Assembly (NCBI RefSeq): GCF_003072505.1
Contig: NZ_NTGB01000001.1
Span: 508,820-572,819, forward strand
Direction of reading: 5' to 3'
From: Polynucleobacter rarus
Lineage (GTDB): Bacteria > Pseudomonadota > Gammaproteobacteria > Burkholderiales > Burkholderiaceae
DNA length: 64,000 nt
Shown here: positions 9,369 through 18,932 of the stretch, piece by piece
Position numbering within the stretch: the first letter of the stretch is position 1
Layout of the letters: the number at the start of each line of letters is the position of its first letter
Notes under the pieces: generated by a model
Seen by the model: the letters and a program-made list of their open reading frames with translations, nothing else
The model's database searches: none
Told to the model about the DNA's origin: nothing
Made by a program: the position numbers and the translations under genes

Positions 9369-9843
9369 ATATTCACCAAAATTAATAAAATATATAGGAA
9401 TATTAACTCAATAAATTGAAGTGCTCATATTTTAAGTAATTCGGACTTGAATCCATGCCTTTATCAATTGTCAAATCTTCTTTGTCATGACATGAAATGT
9501 CTCGGAATTTTTAATGCAGGGTAACTAAGTGTATTGGCTCCTGTTTCAACCGAACATAGTTCTTAAATAAACCACAAGGTTAAATACCGTATTTCAGTTA
9601 GTCAGAATTGAGTAGGGAGTGTTAAGTAAAAAACTAATTAGATCTTGATAACTTAAGGTCAGATCATGGTTGCATCTTAATTTTTCATTATGTTGATTTA
9701 TCAGAGTATTTATTGATATGTATTGATATATATAGCTAAACAATGATTTTTGCAAGATTAATTTTTTGTTGAGTGAATTTAGAAATTTCGACCATAAAGT
9801 AAAGCTATAAAATTTAAAGCTTCAATCTTCTCAATGAGATTCT
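9369..9843. other. intergenic region with second IS relic
   Basis: This AT-rich gap separates the endonuclease from the end of the SMC operon. It contains the IS-end relic at 9530-9575. I see no open frame or RNA gene I would defend. Confidence 0.5.
9530..9575 (+). mobile_element. degenerate orphan left end of IS2-group element
   Basis: TGTATTGGCTCCTGTTTC followed by AACCGAACATAGTTCTTAAA aligns without gaps to the left terminus of the intact IS at 27979. There are scattered substitutions, and unlike the relic at 727 it retains the TATTTC-equivalent bases. No transposase or right end is attached. It lies in the same orientation as the relic at 727, so the two bracket about 8.8 kb of defence genes. 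Confidence 0.65.
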
Positions 9844-10686
9844 CTAGGAAGTTCTTTTCATCAAAAAATACTCTTGCGGCAATGCTGTTCCATATTCTTG
9901 CAGTAACTTCCAATGCTTAACAATATCTGGATGTGTTGAATTATTCAGAATACTTTGAGACTGAATCAACTGACTACGATACCGTGAGTAATTCTTGACA
10001 GACTTCAATGCGGATACGAGCTCAAGAGTAGGAGGAACCATCAGCCCCTCAAAATGTGGCGTACTTTGCGCCAAAATGAGTCCAGAGGGATCAAGGTCAA
10101 CAAATGCAAAGACTGGCAGCGCTAAAACATTCAACAAGGCGATGACGTAATCTTGGCGATATACAGGACTTCCTCTAAAGACTACCAAAGGATTTTTACC
10201 TGCTTGGGAAAGATCAAAAGTAACTTCATGGATTCTATCGAATGCTTCCCAGTTTTCTACTAGTAAGACAGATGTGTGATCGCAATTTCCTACTAACCAT
10301 CGCCAATCGATATCAAGATTTGAGCTGATTGGTAAAGATATTTTCTCATCACCGAGCCACAATAAATTTCCAGGTAAGGCTTTTACAGCGACTCTACCTT
10401 GTCTGACCGATGCATTTGTCATTTTCTCATTATGACTAAACTCCAAACTATCAGTTCGACTTAATTCTTGCCACTGTCCAAGCTGGGTTGTTTCAACATC
10501 GATTCCTTCAGTCGCTAATAATTTGCGAATCGAATCACGATCATTATTCGAGAAAACGATGGAAGTCCCGACTCTTTGACCAATATTAAAATCTTCCATC
10601 AAACGAGTAAGTACGCCTGAAGCAGCATATCGATCCTTCTCACCATGATAAATTCGTAGCAAACTATTAATCAGGTTTTTTTCCAT
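9844..10686 (-). CDS. TOPRIM-domain protein, JetD/MksG-like subunit of a Wadjet-type SMC system
   Basis: Last gene of the SMC operon, 280 aa. The C-terminal half shows a TOPRIM-like core: a conserved acidic strand (LLVENWEAFDRI, the glutamate of the fold) and the DxD motif (VFAFVDLDPSGL). In the Wadjet/MksBEFG family the TOPRIM subunit (JetD/MksG) is the nuclease that cuts DNA once the SMC motor has sensed a small circular or plasmid DNA. The protein is shorter than typical JetD, and its N-terminal region (about residues 1-120) has no motif I recognise. The ATG at 10686 overlaps the end of the upstream gene by 16 bp, so the two are translationally coupled. The role is inferred from the TOPRIM residues plus operon context. 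Confidence 0.75.
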   Translation of the reverse strand: MEKNLINSLLRIYHGEKDRYAASGVLTRLMEDFNIGQRVGTSIVFSNNDRDSIRKLLATEGIDVETTQLGQWQELSRTDSLEFSHNEKMTNASVRQGRVAVKALPGNLLWLGDEKISLPISSNLDIDWRWLVGNCDHTSVLLVENWEAFDRIHEVTFDLSQAGKNPLVVFRGSPVYRQDYVIALLNVLALPVFAFVDLDPSGLILAQSTPHFEGLMVPPTLELVSALKSVKNYSRYRSQLIQSQSILNNSTHPDIVKHWKLLQEYGTALPQEYFLMKRTS

Positions 10687-11915
10687 AGCGCCACATCCTT
10701 AATTACGATGTTTCCTGATCTAATATGCTCAGCAGGGGCTAAATCTCTTTTTACTTGAATGCCTTGCCAACGTCCCGATTTAAATTCCTTCCCTAACATC
10801 TCAATGGAGTGAATTGCGTAAAGTAACCAGGCATCATCTCCTAGGGTTGAAAACTTAGACTGCTTTCGTTTCCAGTCAATTGCTGAGAGCGGAACTTGTG
10901 AACTAGAGGCTGCTTGCAAATAGCGATGAAAAGCCAGTTGAACGGGTTTGGGCTGAAGGATTCGCACTCCGTTTACTTCACCATCATTGATTCGGCTACC
11001 AGCAGCTCTTTCTCGAACAATACTAATTTTGGCAGAAGGGATACTTTGGGCGATCTCAGCTAGCGCATCCCTCGATTGTGAAACAGATAAATCTGGATGT
11101 GTCTTGAGGCGAAGCCCCGCATACCGAGATGACCATGCGGGTAATGTTTGAATACTTTCTGAATCAGGAGTTTGATAGTCTGGGTTTTTCCGAAGAAAAT
11201 GGGCAAATGCTCGAATTCGCCTTGCGTTCGGTTCAATTTGGCGTAAACGATACAAGAACGCCTTGAGTACTGACGTGATATCCATGTGCGTGGAGCGCCA
11301 TCCAGCTAGTTTCACCAGAACTTGATGTTGATAGACTTCTAATAATGGCTTTAGTAGTGGCGACTCGGAGAGAGTGCCTAGTAAATTTTCTCCTTCAAGT
11401 AATGCAATGGTTTCACCAATTTTTTCAGCACGGTCAAGATAAAACTCATTTTGACGTTGCTTCTCAGCCATCGTACTGACATTGGCAAATTGGTTTTCTG
11501 TGATAGCCCGAAGACTAAGAAGTTCATCATGAATCAATGAGGCTAATTCGAAAACTCCAGCATCATATTCAGCTGCATAATCTTCTTGGTCTTCCAGTCG
11601 ATTTTCATTACTAGCGGTCGTATATTCGATGATTAATTGGCGCAAGCGATTGGCTAAATCAACAAAATTAGCACCTACCGCGTAGCTCCGTTGTCTCTGA
11701 AAGACTTCGTCTAAATGACGACCCAAAGTAGGACTAATTCTAAAGTCTTGTTGGACATAGGGAATCAAGACACGATGTTGCATGAGTTGGCGAATCTTAC
11801 GCTGATTCTCCTCATTTGACGCAATACCACTGTTACAGTAAGCTGCTGCAATCAAATGCTTATTCGCGTGCAATACCTCGAGGTAAGCCACGATCGTATC
11901 AACACTTTGACTCAT
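10671..11915 (-). CDS. MukF/MksF/JetA-like kleisin subunit of a Wadjet-type SMC system
   Basis: A 414-aa, mostly helical protein without enzymatic motifs. The N-terminal part resembles a winged-helix region (ENQRKIRQLMQHRVLIPYVQQDFRISPTLGRHLDEVF). A long helical middle follows (SLIHDELLSLRAITENQFANVSTM... region), as in MukF/MksF/JetA kleisins that bridge the SMC heads. Identification rests mainly on position: it lies between the MksE-like gene and the TOPRIM gene, overlapping the former by 4 bp (ATGA) and the latter by 16 bp. In canonical Wadjet and MksBEFG loci the kleisin is the first gene, whereas here it is third. It would act in the cytoplasm in complex with the SMC ATPase. Confidence 0.7.
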   Translation of the reverse strand: MSQSVDTIVAYLEVLHANKHLIAAAYCNSGIASNEENQRKIRQLMQHRVLIPYVQQDFRISPTLGRHLDEVFQRQRSYAVGANFVDLANRLRQLIIEYTTASNENRLEDQEDYAAEYDAGVFELASLIHDELLSLRAITENQFANVSTMAEKQRQNEFYLDRAEKIGETIALLEGENLLGTLSESPLLKPLLEVYQHQVLVKLAGWRSTHMDITSVLKAFLYRLRQIEPNARRIRAFAHFLRKNPDYQTPDSESIQTLPAWSSRYAGLRLKTHPDLSVSQSRDALAEIAQSIPSAKISIVRERAAGSRINDGEVNGVRILQPKPVQLAFHRYLQAASSSQVPLSAIDWKRKQSKFSTLGDDAWLLYAIHSIEMLGKEFKSGRWQGIQVKRDLAPAEHIRSGNIVIKDVALWKKT

Positions 11916-12532
11916 AACAGTTCACCTTGAGTAGATGGTGGCTCATCTTCCATTCCCCCAATAGCATCATGCTCCATCAGAAATTCAATGACCTCTTGGA
12001 TAAATTCAATCTTTCCAGTAATTTGGTAAATTTCACGTTCTGGATTTGAAAGCATTAAATAGCCTTTTTCACGAAAGACCCTGAGTACTTTTTCTAACCG
12101 GTTACGATCTGTTCCATCCCCTGAGACTTTCAGTTGAATCGCTAAAGTCTGTAAGTCACTGCGAAAACTGGGATTTGAATCAATGGCCGCCATTAACTTA
12201 TTCACCTCTATTGGCGTGCCGACTATCAGTAAATTATCGTTTTGCATCACACGCATAACCATATCCAGAAAACTCACCAACGGTCGTAGTGACTGTTTAA
12301 TCTCTGTAAACACTTCTTTGGCCGCTTTCCGATCTACTCCGCCGTCTACGTTATGAGCAATAAAAAAAGCACCACCTTGGCGGGTAACCGTTAATTGCAA
12401 GCCAATTCGGCCAACATAGGTATTGACCTCATGTTGATGAGCAGGGTCATTTAGATATGAAAACCCGGCATGATCGCTCACCTGGCAAATGAATTCTCCG
12501 GCTAATAATGATTGCACCACCTGATTAAACAT
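11912..12532 (-). CDS. MukE/MksE/JetB-like winged-helix subunit of a Wadjet-type SMC system
   Basis: This 206-aa protein has the size and feel of MksE/JetB: an N-terminal helical and winged-helix segment (VVQSLLAGEFICQVSDHAGFSYL-type opening) and a second winged-helix near residues 135-175 (DRNRLEKVLRVFREKGYLML). No catalytic motif is present. MukE-type subunits bind the kleisin and DNA. The ATG at 12532 overlaps the end of the SMC gene by 8 bp, and its own stop overlaps the next start by 4 bp, so the four genes form one tightly coupled operon. Assignment depends on combining the domain pattern with the SMC neighbour. Confidence 0.7.
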   Translation of the reverse strand: MFNQVVQSLLAGEFICQVSDHAGFSYLNDPAHQHEVNTYVGRIGLQLTVTRQGGAFFIAHNVDGGVDRKAAKEVFTEIKQSLRPLVSFLDMVMRVMQNDNLLIVGTPIEVNKLMAAIDSNPSFRSDLQTLAIQLKVSGDGTDRNRLEKVLRVFREKGYLMLSNPEREIYQITGKIEFIQEVIEFLMEHDAIGGMEDEPPSTQGELL

Positions 12533-15500
12533 GATTGGCTCCTGCGGAATCTCGATCTATCAATTCATCAATCGGTTCGTCAAAAGCAACTCGAACCTGC
12601 GCTAATTGTCGATCTGGTTCCACCGTAAATCGGTGCCGGAACAACTCCATCGTTTCAGGATCTGGGTCAGGAAAAGCACAAGCAAGGGTAATGTTATTTT
12701 GTTGAAGCAACTCGATTAACGCAACGACGTTACCATTGTCGAGGTCTTTGAGTTCATCCAGTGCCCAAATGATGTTGACGTTGGCATTACGACGAATTCG
12801 ATTGATAAATGCTACAAAAATAGTGGCGAGTACTAAGTAAGAAAGACCATTAGAGGAAACTGCTTCAAGGTCAGACGCGCGTTTGAATATTCTGCGATTA
12901 CCGTTTTCTGTCACTTCACCCTGAATACGGATCAGACCCTTGAGATCAGCTCGGATACCCGTTTTGACTTCCCAGTGTTCAAGTAATTGTTCTATCGTCT
13001 GAGCAAATTCAGGAGGTGGCAGATCGTTTGAACCACTACTACTCCAAGCACGATATGCCTCAGCCAACTCGCAAATGGCTGGCCAATACTTCAGCTCTTT
13101 AATACTGGAAACTACTTCAACACCAATCTTCGAAATAGATTCAAAGGCAAGGCTAGTATCTAGGTGATCCTGTAGTTCACGATTAAATTGATGAACCCGA
13201 AGATGAAATGCTTCCATCGATCGATGAAAAGCATTTACTTCTCCAGCAATCGATACGGCGTCCATTAATAAGAGACGCTGATGCTCTTGGTGCGACTTCG
13301 CGAACCATGCCTTAAAGGGTGAAATCCATTCCCTACTAGGGGTTGGTGATAAGTTCGCTAAGGTCGTTTGCATGTATTGCTCTGGGGGCGTGCCCTGATG
13401 CAGTCGAAAACCGGATGCTACTTCACTCATCAAAGTACGAATAGTATCGAGAAGACGATGAACCTCTTTGGTGTTCTGATTGGCCAGGCTTGATAGAGCG
13501 TCGAAAGTCCAAGACGGATCGTACTCAGGAACACCAACTTCAGGATAGCCCATCATGGTTTCTAAACGTTGATTTACTGATTTACGCTGTTCATAATAAT
13601 TCGCTAGCTTTATCCCAAACTGTTTTAATCGGTCTTGCAAGCTTTGACTTCGTTTATGCCATTCAGTATTGAGATCACTCAATGCTTGGCTATATTTTTG
13701 ATGCTCAGCTCGAAACTTCTGTGCTTCAGCTACCAAGCCGTCATATTTAGGCCACTCATGTTCTTGCCAATATTGCCACTGTTGTACTTCTTTGATAAAA
13801 CCTTGGATTGCTACTAGCTCGGATTTGATCTGCGTGATTTCATCTTCAATACTTTTTAATTTTGCAGTATCAACACCTTGTTCGCGCAGGGCGGCATCAC
13901 GCTCGCTATCATATTTTGAAAGATTCGTTTGAAGCTGCACTTCTTGGGCGTTGATTTCTGCCCTAATGACATTGATTTCGTCATCCCGCTTCTTCTTTAA
14001 GGCACGTTTTTGTTGATGATATTGTTCACGCAATAGCTTTGATTCTGATTGAACTGATTCATCAAATCGCACTAAATCTTGTTTAGCTTTGTTTAACGTT
14101 TGCTCTGCATTGACTAACAGCTCATTTGCCAGAGTAAGAACCTGATCTTTACTGTTCTTAACTTGTCTTTTAGCCTCGTCTACTTCGGCCTGTGCAGACT
14201 GTACTTGAGCATTCGCTTTTTGGATGGATATCTCATGCTTTTTACGATTATTCTCTATTGCTTCACGGCTTTCAGATATTTTTTGAAGTAGCAAGCGAGC
14301 TTTTTCTAACTCTGCTTGAGCTTGTTTGAAACGTGTTTCTGCCACAACGACTTCTTGTTCTGCCTCACTAATATTTGCAGCGGGGAGGGCATCAAGTCTT
14401 TCTAGATCAAGCGATAAGCCAAACAGAGTATTGTTGGATTCCATCATTCCCGGTTCTAGGTCAGACCGCTCTAATACATCAGCCCGAATTACCTTGGCGA
14501 TATCAGACGCCCAATGGGGATTCTCTAACCTGAGAAAATGTAATAAGCTTCCCTCTAGAGGGGTGAGCTGATTTCTTTTTTCAGCAAGTTCTCTTTCCGC
14601 ATCGACCACTTGTCGATTACACAAGGACACGATACCTTCTTGTTTTTGAAAATCCTGTAATGCTTTTTGATAAGCATCTTCATACTCTCGTCGTTGATTT
14701 TCTACCCGTACCTTTTCTGCTCTCTTGGATTCAAGAGCACTTTGCTTGTGTTCAAGAAGCTCCAGTGATTTGACATCGGGCTGAGGATGCTCCACAGCAT
14801 GCAGACAACGGCCATACTCACGAATCGCAGTTTGAACAAGCTCATCCAGTTCTTTACGCTTGATTACTACTTCATCCTTAACTCGTAAATCATTATTTTC
14901 AAAAGCCTCTTCAAGTTGATGTAGTTCTAGTTCGAAAGCCTCGACGTGATGTTGACGGTTTGTAAATTGCTGATCTTTGAATTGATTGAAGCTGTCTTTA
15001 ACCGTTTGTTTCAGACTCTCAAAACGTGCAGCAATTTCTGACTGAGCTCCTAGTAATGTGTCTTTCCGTATTTGAGTTTGGGATAATTCGTCTCGTAAAC
15101 TTTGAGCATTGCGAACTCTTGTTGCAAGTGCTTGAATATTCTTCTTTTCGTAGGCGTCAAAAGCTCGTTTTAATTCTTGTGCTTTACCCTCAGCATATTC
15201 TGTATTCTGCTGAGACTTTAATTGCTCGCCACTAATTGCATCAGATTTAATCTGAAACTGCTTTTTCTCTTCTTCAGCCAATGTTTCTAGTTGGGCTTTT
15301 TCACTGGTTTGCTGATGAATTTGCAGATCTAGATGGTTGATTAAACTTCGAAATTTAGCGCAGATTTCACCGAGTGCATATTCGGTCGCATTCAACTGAG
15401 TCTCAGCCTCTTCCGCCGTTAGCATCTTTGGAGCAAGCGCCATGACTGACATGTAAGCTTTATAACCTTTGGGCCAGTCCTCAATTTTACGGCGGTCGCC

Positions 15501-16214
15501 AGAAATAGCGTGTGATGCTAGATCATCCGATACGCAGTCGATAACCATGCTTTGTAGATCATCAAAATTAGTTTTACGTCGAAACATACCGCTGACAATT
15601 TTTTCGATTTGTCGTAACGGTTGTTTGGAGGTCGTGAACGAATACTCTTGCGTCAACTCCCGCAAATACTTGAGATGGTTTCTATCAGTCGAATTGCTTG
15701 GGATGCCCTGGATGATGTTTCGATATTCCGTTTGCGTCTCTATTTGACGCTCAGAGCATTGGAATTGAAGATTTTTAAGATGTCTATAAAAGTCAGAAAC
15801 TTTTACGAATTCTCCATTCTCTTGCAGGAATTGGTTGATGTCATAGCCATGTCGAATGAATCGGTACAAGACTCGCTCACCATGCTTATCAGGGTAAGCA
15901 ACGACCATGCGTTTATGACCACCTTGGCGTTGATATTCAAAGCCAAGGTAGGAAGTGGTGCGAGGTAAGTAATAGCCAACAAAGCTTTCACGTCCTGCCT
16001 CAGCGATGACGATCTTATTGGGGCTTTCACCATAAAACAGCAGTAATAGTTGCAAAAGAGATGTTTTGCCTCGGCCATTACGACCTGTCAGAACAGTGCC
16101 ACCATCAAGTGGTAATTCAATGATTCTGCCCGGACTCAGTGAATCGATTAGAACTAGTCGAAGTAATTTGAAACCTTCTTGCTCTAGACTTTTCTGTTCA
16201 TTAATATTCAGCAA
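12525..16214 (-). CDS. SMC-like ATPase, MukB/MksB/JetC-type motor of a Wadjet-like system
   Basis: This 1229-aa SMC-family protein has Walker A near the N terminus (LTGRNGRGKTSLLQ, about residues 41-54), followed by two long coiled-coil arms rich in Glu, Gln, Lys and Ala around a central hinge. The C-terminal head carries the signature-like SSNGLSYLVLA and Walker B with D-loop (NVNIIWALDELKDLDNG). In Wadjet/MksBEFG the motor extrudes DNA and licenses cleavage by the TOPRIM subunit, restricting plasmids. The start codon is TTG at 16214, with a good CAGGGAG Shine-Dalgarno six bases upstream. It is the first gene of its operon, while in known loci the motor normally follows the kleisin and MukE-like genes. 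The gene has about 370 bp of upstream DNA for its promoter. Confidence 0.85.
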   Translation of the reverse strand: MLNINEQKSLEQEGFKLLRLVLIDSLSPGRIIELPLDGGTVLTGRNGRGKTSLLQLLLLFYGESPNKIVIAEAGRESFVGYYLPRTTSYLGFEYQRQGGHKRMVVAYPDKHGERVLYRFIRHGYDINQFLQENGEFVKVSDFYRHLKNLQFQCSERQIETQTEYRNIIQGIPSNSTDRNHLKYLRELTQEYSFTTSKQPLRQIEKIVSGMFRRKTNFDDLQSMVIDCVSDDLASHAISGDRRKIEDWPKGYKAYMSVMALAPKMLTAEEAETQLNATEYALGEICAKFRSLINHLDLQIHQQTSEKAQLETLAEEEKKQFQIKSDAISGEQLKSQQNTEYAEGKAQELKRAFDAYEKKNIQALATRVRNAQSLRDELSQTQIRKDTLLGAQSEIAARFESLKQTVKDSFNQFKDQQFTNRQHHVEAFELELHQLEEAFENNDLRVKDEVVIKRKELDELVQTAIREYGRCLHAVEHPQPDVKSLELLEHKQSALESKRAEKVRVENQRREYEDAYQKALQDFQKQEGIVSLCNRQVVDAERELAEKRNQLTPLEGSLLHFLRLENPHWASDIAKVIRADVLERSDLEPGMMESNNTLFGLSLDLERLDALPAANISEAEQEVVVAETRFKQAQAELEKARLLLQKISESREAIENNRKKHEISIQKANAQVQSAQAEVDEAKRQVKNSKDQVLTLANELLVNAEQTLNKAKQDLVRFDESVQSESKLLREQYHQQKRALKKKRDDEINVIRAEINAQEVQLQTNLSKYDSERDAALREQGVDTAKLKSIEDEITQIKSELVAIQGFIKEVQQWQYWQEHEWPKYDGLVAEAQKFRAEHQKYSQALSDLNTEWHKRSQSLQDRLKQFGIKLANYYEQRKSVNQRLETMMGYPEVGVPEYDPSWTFDALSSLANQNTKEVHRLLDTIRTLMSEVASGFRLHQGTPPEQYMQTTLANLSPTPSREWISPFKAWFAKSHQEHQRLLLMDAVSIAGEVNAFHRSMEAFHLRVHQFNRELQDHLDTSLAFESISKIGVEVVSSIKELKYWPAICELAEAYRAWSSSGSNDLPPPEFAQTIEQLLEHWEVKTGIRADLKGLIRIQGEVTENGNRRIFKRASDLEAVSSNGLSYLVLATIFVAFINRIRRNANVNIIWALDELKDLDNGNVVALIELLQQNNITLACAFPDPDPETMELFRHRFTVEPDRQLAQVRVAFDEPIDELIDRDSAGANHV

Positions 16215-16585
16215 AAAGACTCCCTGTTAATAGAGTTGATAGTTCTTAAGACTCTGCTTGGGATTTCTAATGAAATTCTATTTTTTAATAATTTCATGTT
16301 GTTTTATGCAAATAAAGTATTGGTTGATTTTATTCTATTCAGACAAAGTAACTATAAATAAATGGATATTAGTAATGAAACGTTATATCCATTAATGATT
16401 TCATGTCAGAAGCCTCAATTTTTAATAAGAAGTAAAAAGTAACTTTAAATCAGTAGCTTATGAATCTTCTGCGAGGTTCAATATGTGAGGTTATGTAAAT
16501 TAGCAACTGATTGCGTCTGTCTTGTGGTAAGATTAATCTCACTTACTTCACTACATACTTCACAAAAATAAAGTTCTTTTCTGAT
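16215..16585. other. divergent intergenic region
   Basis: It separates the SMC operon from the TIGR04255-like operon and must carry promoters for both. It is AT-rich, and I find no clear promoter, hairpin or further gene. An upstream TTG at 16511 opens the same frame as the next gene, but nothing supports its use. Confidence 0.4.
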
Positions 16586-17395
16586 ATGTCAGCCACCCTT
16601 CCACATACTGAAATGAGCCCTCTTCACGGGCCTATTCCCGCCCAAGTTCCGTTGAGCAAGGCTCCGCTGGTTCGGGTAATCGCTCAAATTAAGTTCTCTG
16701 AAGTTCTTGGAGTTGAGAGCCCGGAGTTAGTTGCAGATTTTCAAGACGCCATTAGTCATTCATACGCATCATTGATAAGGGAAAGCGGATTTAATTCTCA
16801 GATGCCTGGAATTGGGATGCATCTGTCGCCTCCTATGACGCACTGGCGATTTTCTGATCATCCAGTAGATTGGCAGTGGAGGGTCACACTGACTTCTCAG
16901 TTTATTACGTTGGAGTCAACTCAATATACAAGCCGTGATGACTTCATTGAACGGTTACAAGTAATTCTTGAGGCCGTTGAGGAGCACATCAAACCAGCAA
17001 TGATGATTAGGCTTGGTATTCGATATATAAATCGAATACTCGGAAAAGAACTGCAAGATCTGTCATTACTTGTGCGACCTGAGATAGCGGGTGTAGTTGG
17101 AACATCTATGGCTAATTCGATATATCTCTCATTATCGGAAACAGTATTTGATCTTGAAGGAAAGAAAATGACTGCCCGTTGGGGAATGGTTCCTTCTGGC
17201 GTAACAGTTGATCCATCAACGACACTACCAATTGATGAGCCAAGTTTTTTGATTGATCTTGATGTTTTCGAAGAGATCCCAAGCGGATTTCAATCTGGTG
17301 AGATCACAATAAAGGCGAAGTTATTTGCGGAAAGAAGCTACGCATTTTTCAGATGGGCTGTAACTGATGAATTCCTCCTTCGATTTGGTGCCTAG
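16586..17395 (+). CDS. TIGR04255-like protein of unknown function
   Basis: A 269-aa protein from the ATG at 16586. The frame is open further upstream to a TTG at 16511, but that extension looks non-coding. The opening SKAPLVRVIAQIKFSEVL followed by a helical stretch, then HWRFSDHPVDWQWRVTLTSQFITLESTQYTSRDDFIERL and MMIRLGIRYINRI, is characteristic of the sporadically distributed TIGR04255 family. That family has no established biochemical role. It is the first gene of a three-gene set: the next ORF begins before this one stops, or two bases after its stop if the second ATG is used. No membrane segment, signal peptide or catalytic motif is visible. Its location in a defence island suggests, but does not prove, a defence or toxin-antitoxin role. 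Confidence 0.7.
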   Translation: MSATLPHTEMSPLHGPIPAQVPLSKAPLVRVIAQIKFSEVLGVESPELVADFQDAISHSYASLIRESGFNSQMPGIGMHLSPPMTHWRFSDHPVDWQWRVTLTSQFITLESTQYTSRDDFIERLQVILEAVEEHIKPAMMIRLGIRYINRILGKELQDLSLLVRPEIAGVVGTSMANSIYLSLSETVFDLEGKKMTARWGMVPSGVTVDPSTTLPIDEPSFLIDLDVFEEIPSGFQSGEITIKAKLFAERSYAFFRWAVTDEFLLRFGA

Positions 17396-18065
17396 AATGA
17401 ACATGGTCGAGAATTTCCATAGCCCTTCGGTAAGGTCAAGCAATACAGCATATCCAACTTCATTGAGCAGACAACCAGTCGTGGGTTTTATTTTTGTCTC
17501 ATTAATAAGTGCTGCTGTATCCCCTGGTTCTTCTGCGGGGATTATTGTTGATCCTGCGGCTTTTCGATTTGCGGAGTCAAAAACAGACGCAGGACTTGCA
17601 GAAAGTCGTAATACTAAAAAGCATCTTCATTCCTTGGCTGTATTACGTCAGTTAACTGGACTGACTTGGGATCAAATAGGAAAACTTTTTGGAGTGTCTC
17701 GTCGCGCGGTACATTTTTGGGCAAACGGTAAAACAATGACCGCACCTCATCACGAACATTTAGAGCGATCACTTTCTTCCATGAAAGCTGCTGATAAGGG
17801 AAACGCGCCTGCTAATCGGCAATCATTGTTTGTGACAGATAAGAATGGAGTTGCGCCCTTTGATCTTCTGGTGCAAAAGCACTATGTTGAGTTCGTGACT
17901 GCGATGGGAACATGGAAGCCTCAAAAATCAACGCCCATTCGACTAGCCACTATTGTATCTAAAGAGCGTCTCCCAATCGAACCCACTATCTTGGTAGATG
18001 CTATCGAAGAACCAGTGCAAAGCATTGATGCTACTGCAAGAAGAGTCCGCGTTCATAGGATTTAA
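17367..18065 (+). CDS. helix-turn-helix protein in the TIGR04255-like operon
   Basis: This protein of up to 232 aa has an HTH at about residues 90-125: LRQLTGLTWDQIGKLFGVSRRAVHFWANGK, an XRE/sigma-like fold. A hydrophobic stretch lies near residues 38-55 (VVGFIFVSLISAAV), and the C-terminal third looks polar without known motifs. Two starts are possible: ATG at 17367, overlapping the upstream gene by 29 bp, or ATG at 17397, two bases after its stop. Both keep the HTH. It could be the regulator of the operon; a 22-bp perfect palindrome lies downstream of the operon at 18933-18954, so an operator there would be in an unusual place. The next gene follows two bases after the stop. Confidence 0.6.
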   Translation: MNSSFDLVPRMNMVENFHSPSVRSSNTAYPTSLSRQPVVGFIFVSLISAAVSPGSSAGIIVDPAAFRFAESKTDAGLAESRNTKKHLHSLAVLRQLTGLTWDQIGKLFGVSRRAVHFWANGKTMTAPHHEHLERSLSSMKAADKGNAPANRQSLFVTDKNGVAPFDLLVQKHYVEFVTAMGTWKPQKSTPIRLATIVSKERLPIEPTILVDAIEEPVQSIDATARRVRVHRI

Positions 18066-18067
18066 TC

Positions 18068-18898
18068 TTGTCAATAATTACTTGTTCAGAGGATACGATC
18101 AAACGTATCGACACAACTCTTGCAAACTGTAAGCAAGGAGATTGTTACTTGGGTGATCGAGAATTCATCACCCTAGCACGTGTAATGATTGATGATGTTG
18201 AGGAAGATGATTGGGTTGCTTCTAAAGTAGCGGGCTTTGTAATATTAACGCAGACTTGTGACCTTGTGCGAACCTGTGCCCTGCGTCCCTTCGTTGAACT
18301 GGCACCGCTAATTCAAGTAAAACAAGAAATCTTGGAAGATGTTATTGGGTGGCGAAGGCCTGGTTATGCTTTTATACCTGGGGTCGCCGATAAAAAACTC
18401 GTTGCTGATCTTGATAGAGTAATGACTGTGCAGAAGGTAGTTATCGCAGACTGGGATCGAATCAGAGGATTACAGTCTGATGACGAAGTCAGAGCTTTTC
18501 AAAGAGTACTGGCTCGGAAAAGACAACGTTTTGCGTTTCCAGATGAATTTACTGAATTTGTAAAGCCACTTCAAAAAAGGATTAAAGAAAAGCATGGCAA
18601 GGAATCGTCCGAGGGGGAAGCACTAAGAGCTTTAGCGGAAATCAGGGTAGCAGCAGCACCATCTTGGAATTCTGATCATGTGGATCTAACTTTCTATTTT
18701 GTTCGGCAGGAAGGTTCGCCTGAAAAATTTATCGGGCATACTTGGGCGAAGTGGTGCGATGATTGGATGAAAAGACTACCCATCTGTAAGCATTTTACAA
18801 ATCCCGAGGGGCTGATTGTTGACTATCACTCAATGAGCGCAGCTGAATATTTACAAAGTGACGCCCTCGATTTAGAGCGCCTTTCATCTAGTGAGTAA
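18068..18898 (+). CDS. uncharacterised 276-aa protein with conserved-looking QTCDLV motif
   Basis: I do not recognise the family. It starts at TTG 18068, two bases after the upstream stop, with AGGA about eight bases before it. No ATG occurs in the frame until residue 41. An early segment reads FVILTQTCDLVRTCALRPFVELAPL, a hydrophobic strand ending in Gln-Thr-Cys-Asp, which could be a catalytic or metal-binding site. A charged helical region follows (AFQRVLARKRQRFAFPDEFTEFVKPL), and the C-terminal part is aromatic-rich (WNSDHVDLTFYFV, GHTWAKWCDDWMKRL). No membrane segment is visible. It forms the last gene of the TIGR04255-like/HTH operon, and the fixed trio suggests a functional unit. Confidence 0.6.
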   Translation: MSIITCSEDTIKRIDTTLANCKQGDCYLGDREFITLARVMIDDVEEDDWVASKVAGFVILTQTCDLVRTCALRPFVELAPLIQVKQEILEDVIGWRRPGYAFIPGVADKKLVADLDRVMTVQKVVIADWDRIRGLQSDDEVRAFQRVLARKRQRFAFPDEFTEFVKPLQKRIKEKHGKESSEGEALRALAEIRVAAAPSWNSDHVDLTFYFVRQEGSPEKFIGHTWAKWCDDWMKRLPICKHFTNPEGLIVDYHSMSAAEYLQSDALDLERLSSSE

Positions 18899-18932
18899 AA
18901 GTAGCCATTTTGTTCAGAAACTATTATGATTT

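Noticed and set aside
13490..15968. Several plus-strand open frames of 60-115 codons inside the SMC gene
   Set aside because: They are antisense frames of a clearly coding 1229-aa gene.
16511..16585. TTG start extending the TIGR04255-like protein
   Set aside because: The added 25 residues do not look coding, and the ATG at 16586 keeps the domain intact.
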